Of a DNA stretch of 48,701 nucleotides, positions 16,801-25,025 are shown in pieces. Positions within the stretch are counted from its first letter, which is position 1, and each line of letters starts with the position of its first letter. The position numbers and the translations under genes are program-made. Source of the stretch: Clostridia bacterium. Its GTDB lineage: Bacteria > Bacillota > Clostridia > Christensenellales > Aristaeellaceae. Below the pieces are notes generated by a model. It saw nothing but the letters and a program-made list of their open reading frames with translations, had not been told where the DNA came from and ran no database searches. The stretch is from contig JAFWQA010000044.1 of NCBI GenBank assembly GCA_017509255.1, positions 1 through 48,701 of the forward strand. The letters run 5' to 3'.

Positions 16801-18250
16801 CTTTTCCGGTCGCGGCCATGGGCAGGATCATTTCCCGGATATCCTCCCAGGCATATCCGAATGCCTGCAGCAGCTGTCCTCTTTTATCGTCGCTCTCATG
16901 TCTCTGATTCAGATTGGATACCGGCAGCTGATCCAGCTTCAGGATACCGTTTCTGACCCATTCGGCGTACGGATGCAGTCCGGAAAAATACCGCTTGATC
17001 TCCTCCCCGCTCATCACCCGTCCGGTGGACAGGTCCGCGGAAAGCAGGTCCCCGCTTTTCAGCCTCCATCTGCGGATAATATGGCTGTTCTCCTCGTACA
17101 GGATCCCGGCCTCCGACGCCAGGATCAGACGATGATCGTCTGTCTCACTGCAGCGCAGGGGGCGAAGTCCGTTCCGGTCCAGGGATGCGCATACTTTTTC
17201 ACCGTCTGTATACAGGATGGCGGCAGGCCCGTCCCAGGGTTCCATCATGGTACTGTAGTAGCGGTACATATCCCGCCAGGTTTCCTTTTCCTTCTTCCCC
17301 TGCCACGGTTCGGGCAGCAGGATCATTCCTGCCAGCTCCGGCGGAAAACCGTTCATACACAGAAACTCGACAGTATTGTCCAGCATCATGGAATCCGATC
17401 CGTTCGGCTCCACGACGGGATAGACTTTTTCCAGCGATCCTCTCATGCTGGCGGAGCGCATGGTCTCCTCCCGCGCCAGCATGCGGTCGGCATTCCCCCG
17501 GATCGTGTTGATCTCCCCGTTATGCAGGAGCATTCTGTGGGGATGGGCCTTCGGCCAGCTCGGTTCCGTGTTGGTGGAAAAGCGGGAGTGCACCAGTGCC
17601 ATCTGTGAAGTATAGTCGTCCCGGTCCAGATCCGTATAAAAGGTCCTCAGCTGGTGCACGAGCATCATTCCCTTATATACGACGGTTCTGCTCGACAGTG
17701 AACAGATATAGGTGTCCTTCCGTTTTTTCTCGAAGACCCTTCGCAGCACATACAGTCTCCTGTCAAAAGCAGAGCCTTCATGTACATTGTCCGGACGCCG
17801 GATGATGCACTGGGCGATAACCGGCATGGTTTCCAGGGCGCCCTTTCCGAGGAGCTCCGGCCTGCAGGGCACCTCCCGCCATGCGGTTACGGGCAGCCCC
17901 TGCGCGGATGCCGTTTCTTCAAAGTCCTGTCTTGCCTGTGCGGATGCTTCCCGGTCCTGCGGAAAGAAGAACATGCCGACGCCGTAGGTTCCCTCTTCCC
18001 CGAGGGAGATCGCGTTTTCCTCCGCCCAATGCTGCAGCAGCGTATGGGGCAGCTGTGTCAGGATCCCCACGCCGTCCCCGGTCGTGCCGGAAGCATCGCA
18101 GCCGGCCCGGTGCGCAAGTCTTTCTACGATCTTCAGCGCATCGGACACGGTGCGGTGGCTTGCCGGCCCTTTCAGGTCAATGATGGCGCCGATCCCACAG
18201 GCGTCGTGCTCCAGGCTGCTGTCCACCATCGGATATCTGTCTTCCATCAT
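13895..18250 (-). CDS. gltB: Glutamate synthase (NADPH) large subunit
   Basis: Makes two glutamates from glutamine and 2-oxoglutarate; with GlnA it forms the GS-GOGAT cycle. It has 1451 residues. The N-terminal class II glutaminase has its nucleophile at Cys18 (HDACGIG) behind a short propeptide. The central and FMN-binding domains follow, with PGEGGHLPGGKV and SGGEGGTGAAPLTS. A 3Fe-4S cysteine cluster appears in CNLDTCPFGIATQ. The C-terminal GXGXG helix domain carries GCGGQSFGAF and GATGGEAYIAG. The ATG at 18250 has AAGGA seven bases upstream; a GTG six bases earlier sits too close to it. It follows glnA by 48 bases with no terminator. Confidence 0.97.
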   Translation of the reverse strand: MMEDRYPMVDSSLEHDACGIGAIIDLKGPASHRTVSDALKIVERLAHRAGCDASGTTGDGVGILTQLPHTLLQHWAEENAISLGEEGTYGVGMFFFPQDREASAQARQDFEETASAQGLPVTAWREVPCRPELLGKGALETMPVIAQCIIRRPDNVHEGSAFDRRLYVLRRVFEKKRKDTYICSLSSRTVVYKGMMLVHQLRTFYTDLDRDDYTSQMALVHSRFSTNTEPSWPKAHPHRMLLHNGEINTIRGNADRMLAREETMRSASMRGSLEKVYPVVEPNGSDSMMLDNTVEFLCMNGFPPELAGMILLPEPWQGKKEKETWRDMYRYYSTMMEPWDGPAAILYTDGEKVCASLDRNGLRPLRCSETDDHRLILASEAGILYEENSHIIRRWRLKSGDLLSADLSTGRVMSGEEIKRYFSGLHPYAEWVRNGILKLDQLPVSNLNQRHESDDKRGQLLQAFGYAWEDIREMILPMAATGKEPIGAMGADEPIAVLSKTHPPLFSYFKQRFAQVTNPPIDALREQLKTDCAVYLGDDGNLLNPCAENCAVLELPTPVITAEELQRIREIDHPGFQVETLPILFTEETGLEGALNHLFESCQEAYARGTNILILSDRGVDRTHMAIPSLLAVSALEQYLVQHKMRTAISVVLESGEPRDAHQMALLIAYGARCVNPYLAHECIIALCESGQIPKPAGQAVRDYNQALTDAVLHIASKMGVSTMQAYQSAQLFEALGLNGDLVDRYFTNTLHRLDGKDLKSIEEDVLWHHGKAFSGQDCDRTPDSIGRHRLRTGKDAEEHLYSPETIHLLQQSVWNNDYGMFRKYADKLKNDGPKTIRGMLDFRFENCREIPLEEVEPASEIVKRFKTGAMSYGSLSKEAHECLAEAMNGIGAKSNTGEGGELPERLGTALNSAIKQVASGRFGVTLKYLLSAKEIQIKMAQGAKPGEGGHLPGGKVSEEVARTRCSTPGISLISPPPHHDIYSIEDLAQLIYDLKCTNENARISVKLVSETGVGTIASGVAKAGAQVVLISGGEGGTGAAPLTSIHGAGLPWELGLAEAHQSLCKNGLREMVTLETDGKLMTGRDVAIALLLGAEEFAFATAPLVVMGCRMMRVCNLDTCPFGIATQNPELRKRFAGKPEYVQRFMFFIAEQLREIMAGLGARTVNELVGRGDLLKTADESPIDLSDLTRCRENRFFRKESEFDFRLQERADQRRLPIGTEVFNTDRTFGTLYASRQAASGASGKSVLRVRGCGGQSFGAFLPGDIQLILKGEANDYLGKGLSGGCIAVIPPEEGRTAEGDTLIGNVALYGATGGEAYIAGMAGERFCVRNSGAKAVVEGTGDHGCEYMTGGRVAVIGPIGDNFAAGMSGGIAYVLDREGELSRHLNNAMVEVYDLSEKEYAAELKEMLTLHAEITRSPKAGRILESFDAWLPFFRMVIPTEYRRLLERR

Positions 18251-18298
18251 TGACACATCCTTCTCTTTTACGAAAATCGGTATTTCTTCCGGCTGAAA

Positions 18299-19630
18299 TC
18301 AGAAAATGGTCAGATATTTTTTCAGTTCCCAGTCGGTCACGTGGGTGCGGTAATCATCCCACTCGGCATATTTTCCGGCGGTATACTGGGGAACGACGTG
18401 CTCTCCCAGCGTGTCGCAGATCAGCTTGTCCTCCAGCATCAGGTCCACCGCTTCCTTGATGGAGCCCGGCAGGCTTTCGATCCCCTTTGCCTTTCTTTCC
18501 TCCGCGCTCATGGCAAAGATGTTTTCGGTTACCTCAGCCGGCGGCGTCAGGCCTTTTTCGATGCCGTCCAGTCCGGCTGCCAGGCAGACAGCCAGCTCCA
18601 GATACGGATTGCAGGAAGGATCCGGACAACGCAGTTCCACACGGGTGCCCATGCCGCGTGCGGCGGGGATGCGGATCAGCGCGCTGCGGTTGGAAGCTGA
18701 CCAGGCCAGATAGCAGGGAGCTTCGTAGCCGGGAACCAGCCGCTTGTAAGAGTTGACCAGCGGGTTGGTAACGGCTGCCATGCCCTTCATGTGTGTCAGA
18801 ATACCCGCAATGAACGCATACGCTTCTTTGGAGAGCCCCAGCTCACCCTTGGGATCGTCAAAAACGTTTTTGCCGTCCTTGAACAGTGACATATTGGTGT
18901 GCATGCCGCTTCCGTTGATCCCGAAGACCGGCTTCGGCATAAAGGTCGCGTGCAGCCCGTTCTTCTGCGCCAGGGACTTGACGGCGAATTTGAAGGTCAT
19001 GATCCGGTCTGCAGCGGTCAGTGCGTCGGCATACTTGAAGTCGATCTCATGCTGTCCGGCTGCCACTTCGTGATGGGACGCTTCGATCTCAAAGCCCATC
19101 TGCTCCAGCGCCAGGCAGATTTCCCGGCGGGTGCTCTCACCGTGGTCAAGCGGTCCGAGGTCGAAATAACCGGCCTGATCAGCCGTCTGTGTGGTAGGCA
19201 TCCCGTTTTCATCAGTCTGGAAAAGGAAGAATTCACACTCAGGCCCGACGTTGAAGGAATATCCCATATCAGAGGCTTTTTTCAGCGCGCGCTTCAGTGT
19301 TCCGCGGGGATCGCCGATGAAGGGCGTTCCGTCCGGATTGTACACGTCACAGATCAGCCGGGCCACCTTCCCGTGCTGCGGGCGCCAGGGCAGCAGGGTG
19401 TAGGAGTCCAGATCCGGGTGCAGATACTGGTCGGATTCCTGGATCCGCACAAATCCCTCAATGGAACTGCCGTCGATCATGATCTGATTGTTCACGGCTT
19501 TTTCGATCTGGGAAGATGTAATGGCTACATTCTTCAGCTGCCCGAAAATGTCAGTGAACTGCATGCGGATGAACTCTACATCGTCCTCCCGCACCATGCG
19601 GATAATGTCCTCTTTGCTGTACCTGCTCAT
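18299..19630 (-). CDS. glnA: Glutamine synthetase, type I
   Basis: Makes glutamine from glutamate, ammonia and ATP as a dodecamer. It has 443 residues, the length of the Bacillus GSI-alpha type. All key residues can be seen: Asp53 of the DGSSIEGF latch, Arg62 (feedback control in Bacillus), Glu131 and Glu133 metal ligands, HHEVAAGQHE, GSGMHTN, flap Glu303 in VPGYEAP, and VELRCPDP. The C-terminal tail that contacts regulators in Bacillus is present. There is no adenylylation-type insert. The start at 19630 follows AAGGAGG. It heads the glnA-gltB-gltD-amt operon behind a promoter-box-terminator leader. The paralogue at 25026-26243 differs sharply at the flap. Confidence 0.97.
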   Translation of the reverse strand: MSRYSKEDIIRMVREDDVEFIRMQFTDIFGQLKNVAITSSQIEKAVNNQIMIDGSSIEGFVRIQESDQYLHPDLDSYTLLPWRPQHGKVARLICDVYNPDGTPFIGDPRGTLKRALKKASDMGYSFNVGPECEFFLFQTDENGMPTTQTADQAGYFDLGPLDHGESTRREICLALEQMGFEIEASHHEVAAGQHEIDFKYADALTAADRIMTFKFAVKSLAQKNGLHATFMPKPVFGINGSGMHTNMSLFKDGKNVFDDPKGELGLSKEAYAFIAGILTHMKGMAAVTNPLVNSYKRLVPGYEAPCYLAWSASNRSALIRIPAARGMGTRVELRCPDPSCNPYLELAVCLAAGLDGIEKGLTPPAEVTENIFAMSAEERKAKGIESLPGSIKEAVDLMLEDKLICDTLGEHVVPQYTAGKYAEWDDYRTHVTDWELKKYLTIF

Positions 19631-19666
19631 GATGAACCCTCCTTAACAAAAATCCTCAAGATAAAG

Positions 19667-19705
19667 AAAAAGGCAACGGCGTCGGTTCAAGACGTCATTG
19701 CCTTT
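19667..19705 (-). promoter_or_regulatory. Leader attenuator of glnA operon (conserved box plus terminator)
   Basis: On the minus strand the box AAGGCAATGACGTC (19691-19704) begins ten bases after the -10. Here the whole box is inside the stem: it pairs with GACGCCGTTGCCTTT (19669-19683, one mismatch) across a seven-base loop and is followed by a T run. Same geometry as the asnB and purC leaders with a different 3' arm. Confidence 0.8.
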
Positions 19706-19714
19706 ACGCGGCAC

Positions 19715-19743
19715 AGATTACACCCTGGAGCTTTTCCTGTCAA
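19715..19743 (-). promoter_or_regulatory. Promoter of glnA-gltB-gltD
   Basis: Minus strand -35 TTGACA (19738-19743), 17-base spacer, -10 TAATCT (19715-19720). It is back to back with the carA promoter. Confidence 0.85.
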
Positions 19744-19775
19744 TCCAAAATGCAAGGGAAATACAAAAATACCCC

Positions 19776-19804
19776 TTGTGCGGAAAATCGGGCTATGCTA
19801 TAAG
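19776..19804 (+). promoter_or_regulatory. Promoter of carA operon
   Basis: -35 TTGTGC (19776-19781), 17-base spacer, -10 TATAAG (19799-19804). The start site should be near 19811, exactly where the leader hairpin begins. Confidence 0.7.
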
Positions 19805-19810
19805 GTTTTT

Positions 19811-19858
19811 AAGAGCGATCCCGTCGGGTTCACCTGTGTATGCCGGTCGCTCTTGTTG
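19811..19858 (+). promoter_or_regulatory. 5'-terminal hairpin in the carA leader
   Basis: AAGAGCGA pairs with TCGCTCTT with further CC/GG pairing inside, followed by TTGTTGTC. It may be a weak terminator or a 5' stabiliser. The shared nitrogen box is absent, and no PyrR-binding consensus is visible, so the signal it answers to is unknown. Confidence 0.5.
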
Positions 19859-19879
19859 TCATGCAATGAGGAGGGCAGT

Positions 19880-20989
19880 ATGGATAAAGTGTACCTCGTT
19901 CTGGAGGACGGAACCGTCTTCCCCGGCCAGCCCATCGGTGCCGATGCGGATGCGGCGGGCGAACTGGTTTTTACAACCGGCATGTGCGGTTATCTGGAAA
20001 CGCTGACCGATCCCAGCTATGCCGGACAGATCATTATGCAGACATTCCCGCTGATCGGTAATTACGGAGTGATTCCGTCCGACTTTGAAGGAAAATGCCA
20101 TGCCCGCGGTTATGTGGTCCGTGAAGACTGCGCCCACCCTTCCAATTTCCGTTCCGAAGGAGTCCTGAGCGATTACCTGAAAAGCCAGGGCATTCCCGGC
20201 ATCAGGGGAGTGGATACCCGGGCGGTCACCAGGCGCATCCGTGAAAGCGGCGTCATGAATGCCATGATCTGCCGGGAAGTGCCTGAATCCCTGGATGAAA
20301 TCAGATCCTATCGTGTTTCAGGCGTCGTTCCGGAAGTGACGAGTGAATTCAAAGTCATTTATCCTTCCCGATCAGACAGAAAATATTCTGTCGTCCTGAT
20401 GGATTACGGTGCCAAGCACAACATCGTCAGGGAGCTTCAGGCTCGCGGCTGCGAAGTGACCGTGCTCCCTGCGGATACTTCTGCAGAGCAGGTGCTTTCC
20501 ATGCGCCCCGACGGTATAATGCTGTCCAACGGTCCCGGGGATCCGGCAGAAAACACGGGCTGTATCGGAGAGATCCGCAAGCTTCTCGGCCGGGTGCCGC
20601 TCTTCGGCATCTGCCTCGGACATCAGCTGGCCGCGTTGGCTGCCGGAGGGAAAACGGAAAAAATGAAATTCGGGCACCGCGGAGCCAATCAGCCGGTCCG
20701 GGATCTTGTCACCGGCCGCACCTGGATCACCAGCCAGAATCACGGCTATGCGGTTTCCTCCGATTCCCTTCCTGAGGGCACACTTCGCTTTGTCAATGCG
20801 AACGACGGCAGCTGTGAGGGGATCGACTACCTGGACCTGAAGGCCTTCACAGTCCAGTTCCATCCGGAAGCTTCCTCCGGTCCGCACGATACCGCGTTTC
20901 TTTTTGACCGTTTCTGCTCCCTGATGTCGGAAAATCAAAACCGATCAGAAACCTCCGGTCTCTCTTTGGGAGGTGATATCCATGCCTAA
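19880..20989 (+). CDS. carA: Carbamoyl phosphate synthase small subunit
   Basis: The glutaminase subunit that delivers ammonia to CarB. It has 369 residues. The N-terminal interaction domain carries GTVFPGQPIGA and GELVFTTGMCGY. The class I glutaminase triad is Cys245 in FGICLGHQ and His328/Glu330 in QFHPEAS. The ATG at 19880 (MDKVYLVLEDG) follows GAGGAGGGC; the open frame extends far upstream antisense to glnA but is not part of the gene. It overlaps carB by eight bases. It begins an operon carA-carB/dapF-GS paralogue-ANTAR. Confidence 0.96.
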   Translation: MDKVYLVLEDGTVFPGQPIGADADAAGELVFTTGMCGYLETLTDPSYAGQIIMQTFPLIGNYGVIPSDFEGKCHARGYVVREDCAHPSNFRSEGVLSDYLKSQGIPGIRGVDTRAVTRRIRESGVMNAMICREVPESLDEIRSYRVSGVVPEVTSEFKVIYPSRSDRKYSVVLMDYGAKHNIVRELQARGCEVTVLPADTSAEQVLSMRPDGIMLSNGPGDPAENTGCIGEIRKLLGRVPLFGICLGHQLAALAAGGKTEKMKFGHRGANQPVRDLVTGRTWITSQNHGYAVSSDSLPEGTLRFVNANDGSCEGIDYLDLKAFTVQFHPEASSGPHDTAFLFDRFCSLMSENQNRSETSGLSLGGDIHA

Positions 20990-23900
20990 GGATTTATCGA
21001 TCAGAAAAGTACTGATGATCGGTTCCGGCCCGATCGTGATCGGCCAGGCCGCCGAGTTCGACTATGCGGGGGCTCAGGCGTGCCGCGTCCTACGCCGGGA
21101 AGGCATTGAAGTTGTTCTTGTCAATTCCAATCCCGCGACGATTATGACGGATAAGGCTCTCGCTGATGAGATCTATCTGGAGCCTCTGACTGTCAGTACC
21201 CTTCGCCGCATTATCGAGAAGGAAAAGCCGGACAGCATGCTGGCGGGCCTGGGTGGGCAGACCGGTCTGACGCTCGCCATGAAACTGCACCGGGACGGTT
21301 TTCTGGAAAAACACGGTGTCAGGCTCATCGGCGTCAATACCGAAGCCATTGAAAAAGCAGAGGACAGAAAGCTTTTCAAGGAAACCATGGAGGCGATCGG
21401 CCAGCCCGTGATCCCCTCCGGTATCGCCACCACAGTGGAGGAAGCCGTCCGTATCGCGGAAGAGATCGGCTATCCGGTCATTGTCCGCCCTGCTTACACG
21501 CTGGGTGGTGCCGGCGGCGGCAGCGCGCCGGATGAAGCTGAGCTGCGCCGTATTGCACAGAACGGTCTGGATCTTTCTCCCATCACTCAGGTACTGATTG
21601 AGCGTTCCGTCGCCGGCTGGAAAGAGATCGAATTTGAAGTCATGCGTGACCAGATCGGCAATGTCATTGCCGTCTGCAGCATGGAGAACGTGGATCCTGT
21701 CGGCATTCATACCGGCGATTCCGTGGTCGTTGCTCCCGCCCTGACGCTGGCCGACAAAGAATATCAAATGTTACGCAGCGCTTCGCTGAACATCATTTCC
21801 GCGCTGGGCATCACCGGCGGCTGCAACTGTCAGTTTGCGCTGAATCCGGACTCCTTTGAGTATGCAGTCATTGAGGTCAATCCCCGCGTTTCCCGTTCCT
21901 CCGCGCTCGCCAGCAAAGCGACCGGGTACCCGATCGCGAAGGTTACGACTCAGATCGCGCTGGGCTATACGCTGGACGAGATCAAAAATGAGGTAACAGG
22001 CAAAACCTGCGCCTGCTTTGAGCCTGCTCTGGACTATGTGGTGGTCAAAATGCCCAAGTGGCCGTTTGACAAATTCCCGACCGCGTCCCGCAGGCTCGGC
22101 ACCCAGATGAAGGCGACGGGCGAAGTCATGTCCATCGCGCCGTCCTTTGAAATGGCGCTCATGAAGGCGGTCCGCGGCGCCGAGATCGGCATGGATACCC
22201 TGAACCGGGAGAGCGGCGATCCGGCTCCTCTTGTGGAACGTCTGACCCGGCAGGACGATCACCGTCTCTTTACCGTCTTTGAAGCGCTCAAGGCCGGGAT
22301 CGCGCCAGAAGAGATCCATCGGATCACGAAGATCGATCTGTTCTTCCTCTGGAAAATCAAAAGTCTGGCGGATTATGAAGCGGAAATCAGCTCCGGGCTT
22401 TCGGATGAGCAGTATCTCCGGGGCAAGCATCTGGGATATACGGATGCCGCTCTCAGGCGTCTGTCCGGGCGCGGCGATCTTCCCGCATTGCCCTTTTCCT
22501 ACCGCATGGTGGATACCTGCGCGGCGGAATTTGACGCGGAAACGCCCTACTTCTATGCCACCTGTGATAAATTCTGCGAATCCCGCGCAATGGAGCGCAG
22601 CGGGCGCCCGGTCATGATGGTCCTCGGCTCAGGCCCGATCCGGATCGGCCAGGGCATAGAGTTTGACTATTCCAGCGTCCACTGTGTCTGGACGCTTCGG
22701 GAAATGGGTTATGATGTCGTCATCGTCAACAACAATCCCGAAACAGTTTCCACCGACTACGACACGGCTGACCGGCTGTATTTTGAGCCGCTGACAGAAG
22801 AAGACGTTATGCATATCGTGGATGTGGAAAAGCCGGCAGGCGTAGTCGTTGCCTTCGGCGGTCAGACCGCCATCCGACTGGCAAATGCGCTGGACCGCCG
22901 GGGCATCCGGATCCTCGGAACCAGCGCGGATGGGATCGACCTTGCTGAAGACCGTTCCCGCTTTGACTCTCTTCTGGAAAAATTCGGCATCCGCCGTCCG
23001 AAGGGAGAATCCGTCCTCACGCTGGAGGAGGCCTTTGCCGCTGTGGAGAGGCTCGGTTTCCCGGTCCTTCTCCGCCCCAGCTATGTCATCGGCGGTCAGA
23101 ATATGACGATTGCCCGCCGCCGGGAAGACGTGGAAACCTACATGAGCAGGATCCTTGCCCACGGCATTGAGAATCCTGTGCTGATCGATCAGTATATGCC
23201 GGGTACGGAACTGGAAGTGGATGTCATTTCCGACGGAACGGATGTCCTGATTCCCGGTATCATGCAGCATGTGGAACGCGCCGGCGTTCACAGCGGGGAC
23301 TCCATCGCCGTATATCCGCCCTTTACTCTGGATGACAGGATGATGGATACTGTTGTCAAAGCCAGTGAGAAGCTGGCGTTGGCGCTGGGCACAAAAGGGT
23401 TGGTCAATATACAGTACCTGGTTTTCCACGGAGAGCTCTACGTCATAGAGGTCAATCCCCGGGCCTCCAGGACGGTACCCTATATCAGTAAGGTCACTGG
23501 CGTGCCGATGGTGGATCTGGCTGCGAAGGTCATGCTGGATCACCCTCTGCGTTCCCTCGGCTTCGGTACGGGCCTGCGCACCCCGCCGCCCTACTGCGCC
23601 GTCAAGGTGCCGGTCTTCTCCTTTGAAAAGCTGACCGACGCGAATGCCTATCTCGGACCGGAGATGAAATCCACCGGTGAGGTGCTCGGCATCGGAAAGA
23701 ACGTTTCGGAGGCCCTGCTCAAGGGCCTGGCAGCCGCGGGACTGCGGCTGCCGGACGGCGAGCATCAGGTCGGCGTCTTCCTCTCTGTCGCGGAATATGA
23801 TTATCCCGAAGTGATCGACATCGCCCGGCGTTTCCATGATCTTCACTGCAGGCTCTTCGCCACGGAGGGAACTGCGGAGACGATCGCACAGCTCGGCATC

Positions 23901-25007
23901 CCCGTCACTACGGTGCGGGGGATCCGTGAAAGCGATCATGCCTTTGATCTGCTTACAGGCGGAGATGTGCAGTATATTATTTATACGGGTGCCCTGCTGG
24001 ATGATACGATCCAGGATTATATCGCCCTGCAGCGTAAAGCGCTTTCGCTGGGTATTCCCTGCCTCACCTCTCTGGATACGGCACGTGCGCTTGCGGATAT
24101 CATTCTCAGCCGTTATACGGAGCTCAACACCGAACTGGTGGATCTGAACCATATGCGTGCTTCGCGCCAGAAGCTCAGCTTTGTCAAAATGCAGGCCAGC
24201 GGTAATGATTATATCATTGTGGATTGCCTGAAGGAGATGATCTCCTGTCCGGAATCGCTATGCGTCCGTCTTTGTGAGACTCATTTCGGTGCCGGAGCTG
24301 AAGGAATGGCCCTGATTGAGCCGTCCGCTCACGCTGATGCGGCAATGAAGCTCTTCAATCGGGACGGAACTGTCGGTGAAGCCGGCGGCAATGCGATACG
24401 CTGTGTCGCCAAATACCTGGCGGACAGCGGTTTTGTCACCGGGCCGGAAATCTCCGTGGAAACCGACAGCGGCCTTCGTACGCTGACGGTTGATACCAGC
24501 TTCGGTCAGGTTCAGTCCGTTTCAGTGGAAATGGGCCGGGTGGATTTTTCTCCCGCTGCAGTCCCCTGTCTGCTGGATTGTGAGAAAGCAGTCAGCATCC
24601 CCGCGATGATCGGGGACCGGACCTGGAATATCACCTGTCTGTCTGTCGGAAACCCTCACTGTGTTGTTTTCACCGACGATGTCGACCTGCTGGATCTGGA
24701 AAAGCTGGGGCCGGTCTTTGAGCATGCTCCCATTTTCCCGAACCGGGTCAATACGGAATTCGTCCGGGTCGTCAATGCTGTCACATTGCGCATGCGCTGC
24801 TTTGAACGCGGAAGCGGAGAAACCATGGCATGCGGTACAGGCGCCTGTGCCGCCGTGGCTGCCGCCGTCGAAAACGGGCTTTGCCGGCCCGACGCGGAGA
24901 TCCAGGTCCAGGTGCCCGGCGGCAACCTGTATGTCCGCTGCAGCAATGGCGCTGTAACGCTCCGCGGTAAGGTCGCTCGGGTCTATGAGGCTGCCGTCGA
25001 ATACTGA
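20982..25007 (+). CDS. carB: Carbamoyl phosphate synthase large subunit fused to a diaminopimelate epimerase-like domain
   Basis: A single open frame of 1341 residues. Residues 1 to about 1060 are a complete CarB: two ATP-grasp halves (the first beginning MIGSGPIVIGQAAEFDYAG, the second VLGSGPIRIGQGIEFDYSS near 547) and a C-terminal MGS-like allosteric domain. From about residue 1063 a complete DapF-like domain follows directly (KMQASGNDYIIVD, FNRDG, SVGNPHCVVF, NRVNTEFV, ACGTGACAA). DapF interconverts LL- and meso-diaminopimelate with two cysteines. Here the second is kept (Cys1284), but the first, normally in a CGNG-type motif, is Gly1135 in EAGGNAIRC. The start at 20982 follows GGGAGG. There is no ribosome site at the junction, so the domains are made as one chain. 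The CarB call is firm; the activity of the DapF part is doubtful. Confidence 0.93.
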   Translation: MPKDLSIRKVLMIGSGPIVIGQAAEFDYAGAQACRVLRREGIEVVLVNSNPATIMTDKALADEIYLEPLTVSTLRRIIEKEKPDSMLAGLGGQTGLTLAMKLHRDGFLEKHGVRLIGVNTEAIEKAEDRKLFKETMEAIGQPVIPSGIATTVEEAVRIAEEIGYPVIVRPAYTLGGAGGGSAPDEAELRRIAQNGLDLSPITQVLIERSVAGWKEIEFEVMRDQIGNVIAVCSMENVDPVGIHTGDSVVVAPALTLADKEYQMLRSASLNIISALGITGGCNCQFALNPDSFEYAVIEVNPRVSRSSALASKATGYPIAKVTTQIALGYTLDEIKNEVTGKTCACFEPALDYVVVKMPKWPFDKFPTASRRLGTQMKATGEVMSIAPSFEMALMKAVRGAEIGMDTLNRESGDPAPLVERLTRQDDHRLFTVFEALKAGIAPEEIHRITKIDLFFLWKIKSLADYEAEISSGLSDEQYLRGKHLGYTDAALRRLSGRGDLPALPFSYRMVDTCAAEFDAETPYFYATCDKFCESRAMERSGRPVMMVLGSGPIRIGQGIEFDYSSVHCVWTLREMGYDVVIVNNNPETVSTDYDTADRLYFEPLTEEDVMHIVDVEKPAGVVVAFGGQTAIRLANALDRRGIRILGTSADGIDLAEDRSRFDSLLEKFGIRRPKGESVLTLEEAFAAVERLGFPVLLRPSYVIGGQNMTIARRREDVETYMSRILAHGIENPVLIDQYMPGTELEVDVISDGTDVLIPGIMQHVERAGVHSGDSIAVYPPFTLDDRMMDTVVKASEKLALALGTKGLVNIQYLVFHGELYVIEVNPRASRTVPYISKVTGVPMVDLAAKVMLDHPLRSLGFGTGLRTPPPYCAVKVPVFSFEKLTDANAYLGPEMKSTGEVLGIGKNVSEALLKGLAAAGLRLPDGEHQVGVFLSVAEYDYPEVIDIARRFHDLHCRLFATEGTAETIAQLGIPVTTVRGIRESDHAFDLLTGGDVQYIIYTGALLDDTIQDYIALQRKALSLGIPCLTSLDTARALADIILSRYTELNTELVDLNHMRASRQKLSFVKMQASGNDYIIVDCLKEMISCPESLCVRLCETHFGAGAEGMALIEPSAHADAAMKLFNRDGTVGEAGGNAIRCVAKYLADSGFVTGPEISVETDSGLRTLTVDTSFGQVQSVSVEMGRVDFSPAAVPCLLDCEKAVSIPAMIGDRTWNITCLSVGNPHCVVFTDDVDLLDLEKLGPVFEHAPIFPNRVNTEFVRVVNAVTLRMRCFERGSGETMACGTGACAAVAAAVENGLCRPDAEIQVQVPGGNLYVRCSNGAVTLRGKVARVYEAAVEY

Positions 25008-25025
25008 TCCTTAAGGAGGCACATT

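Noticed and set aside
19667-19743. Glutamine riboswitch (glnA or downstream-peptide motif)
   Set aside because: The conserved core of those RNAs is not found, and the leader is only about 80 bases with a terminator at its start.
19811-19879. PyrR-type attenuator in the carA leader
   Set aside because: No match to the PyrR-binding loop consensus, and no antiterminator pairing was found.
18899-20989. carA starting far upstream as one long frame
   Set aside because: The upstream part is antisense to glnA; the family N terminus and a ribosome site place the start at 19880.
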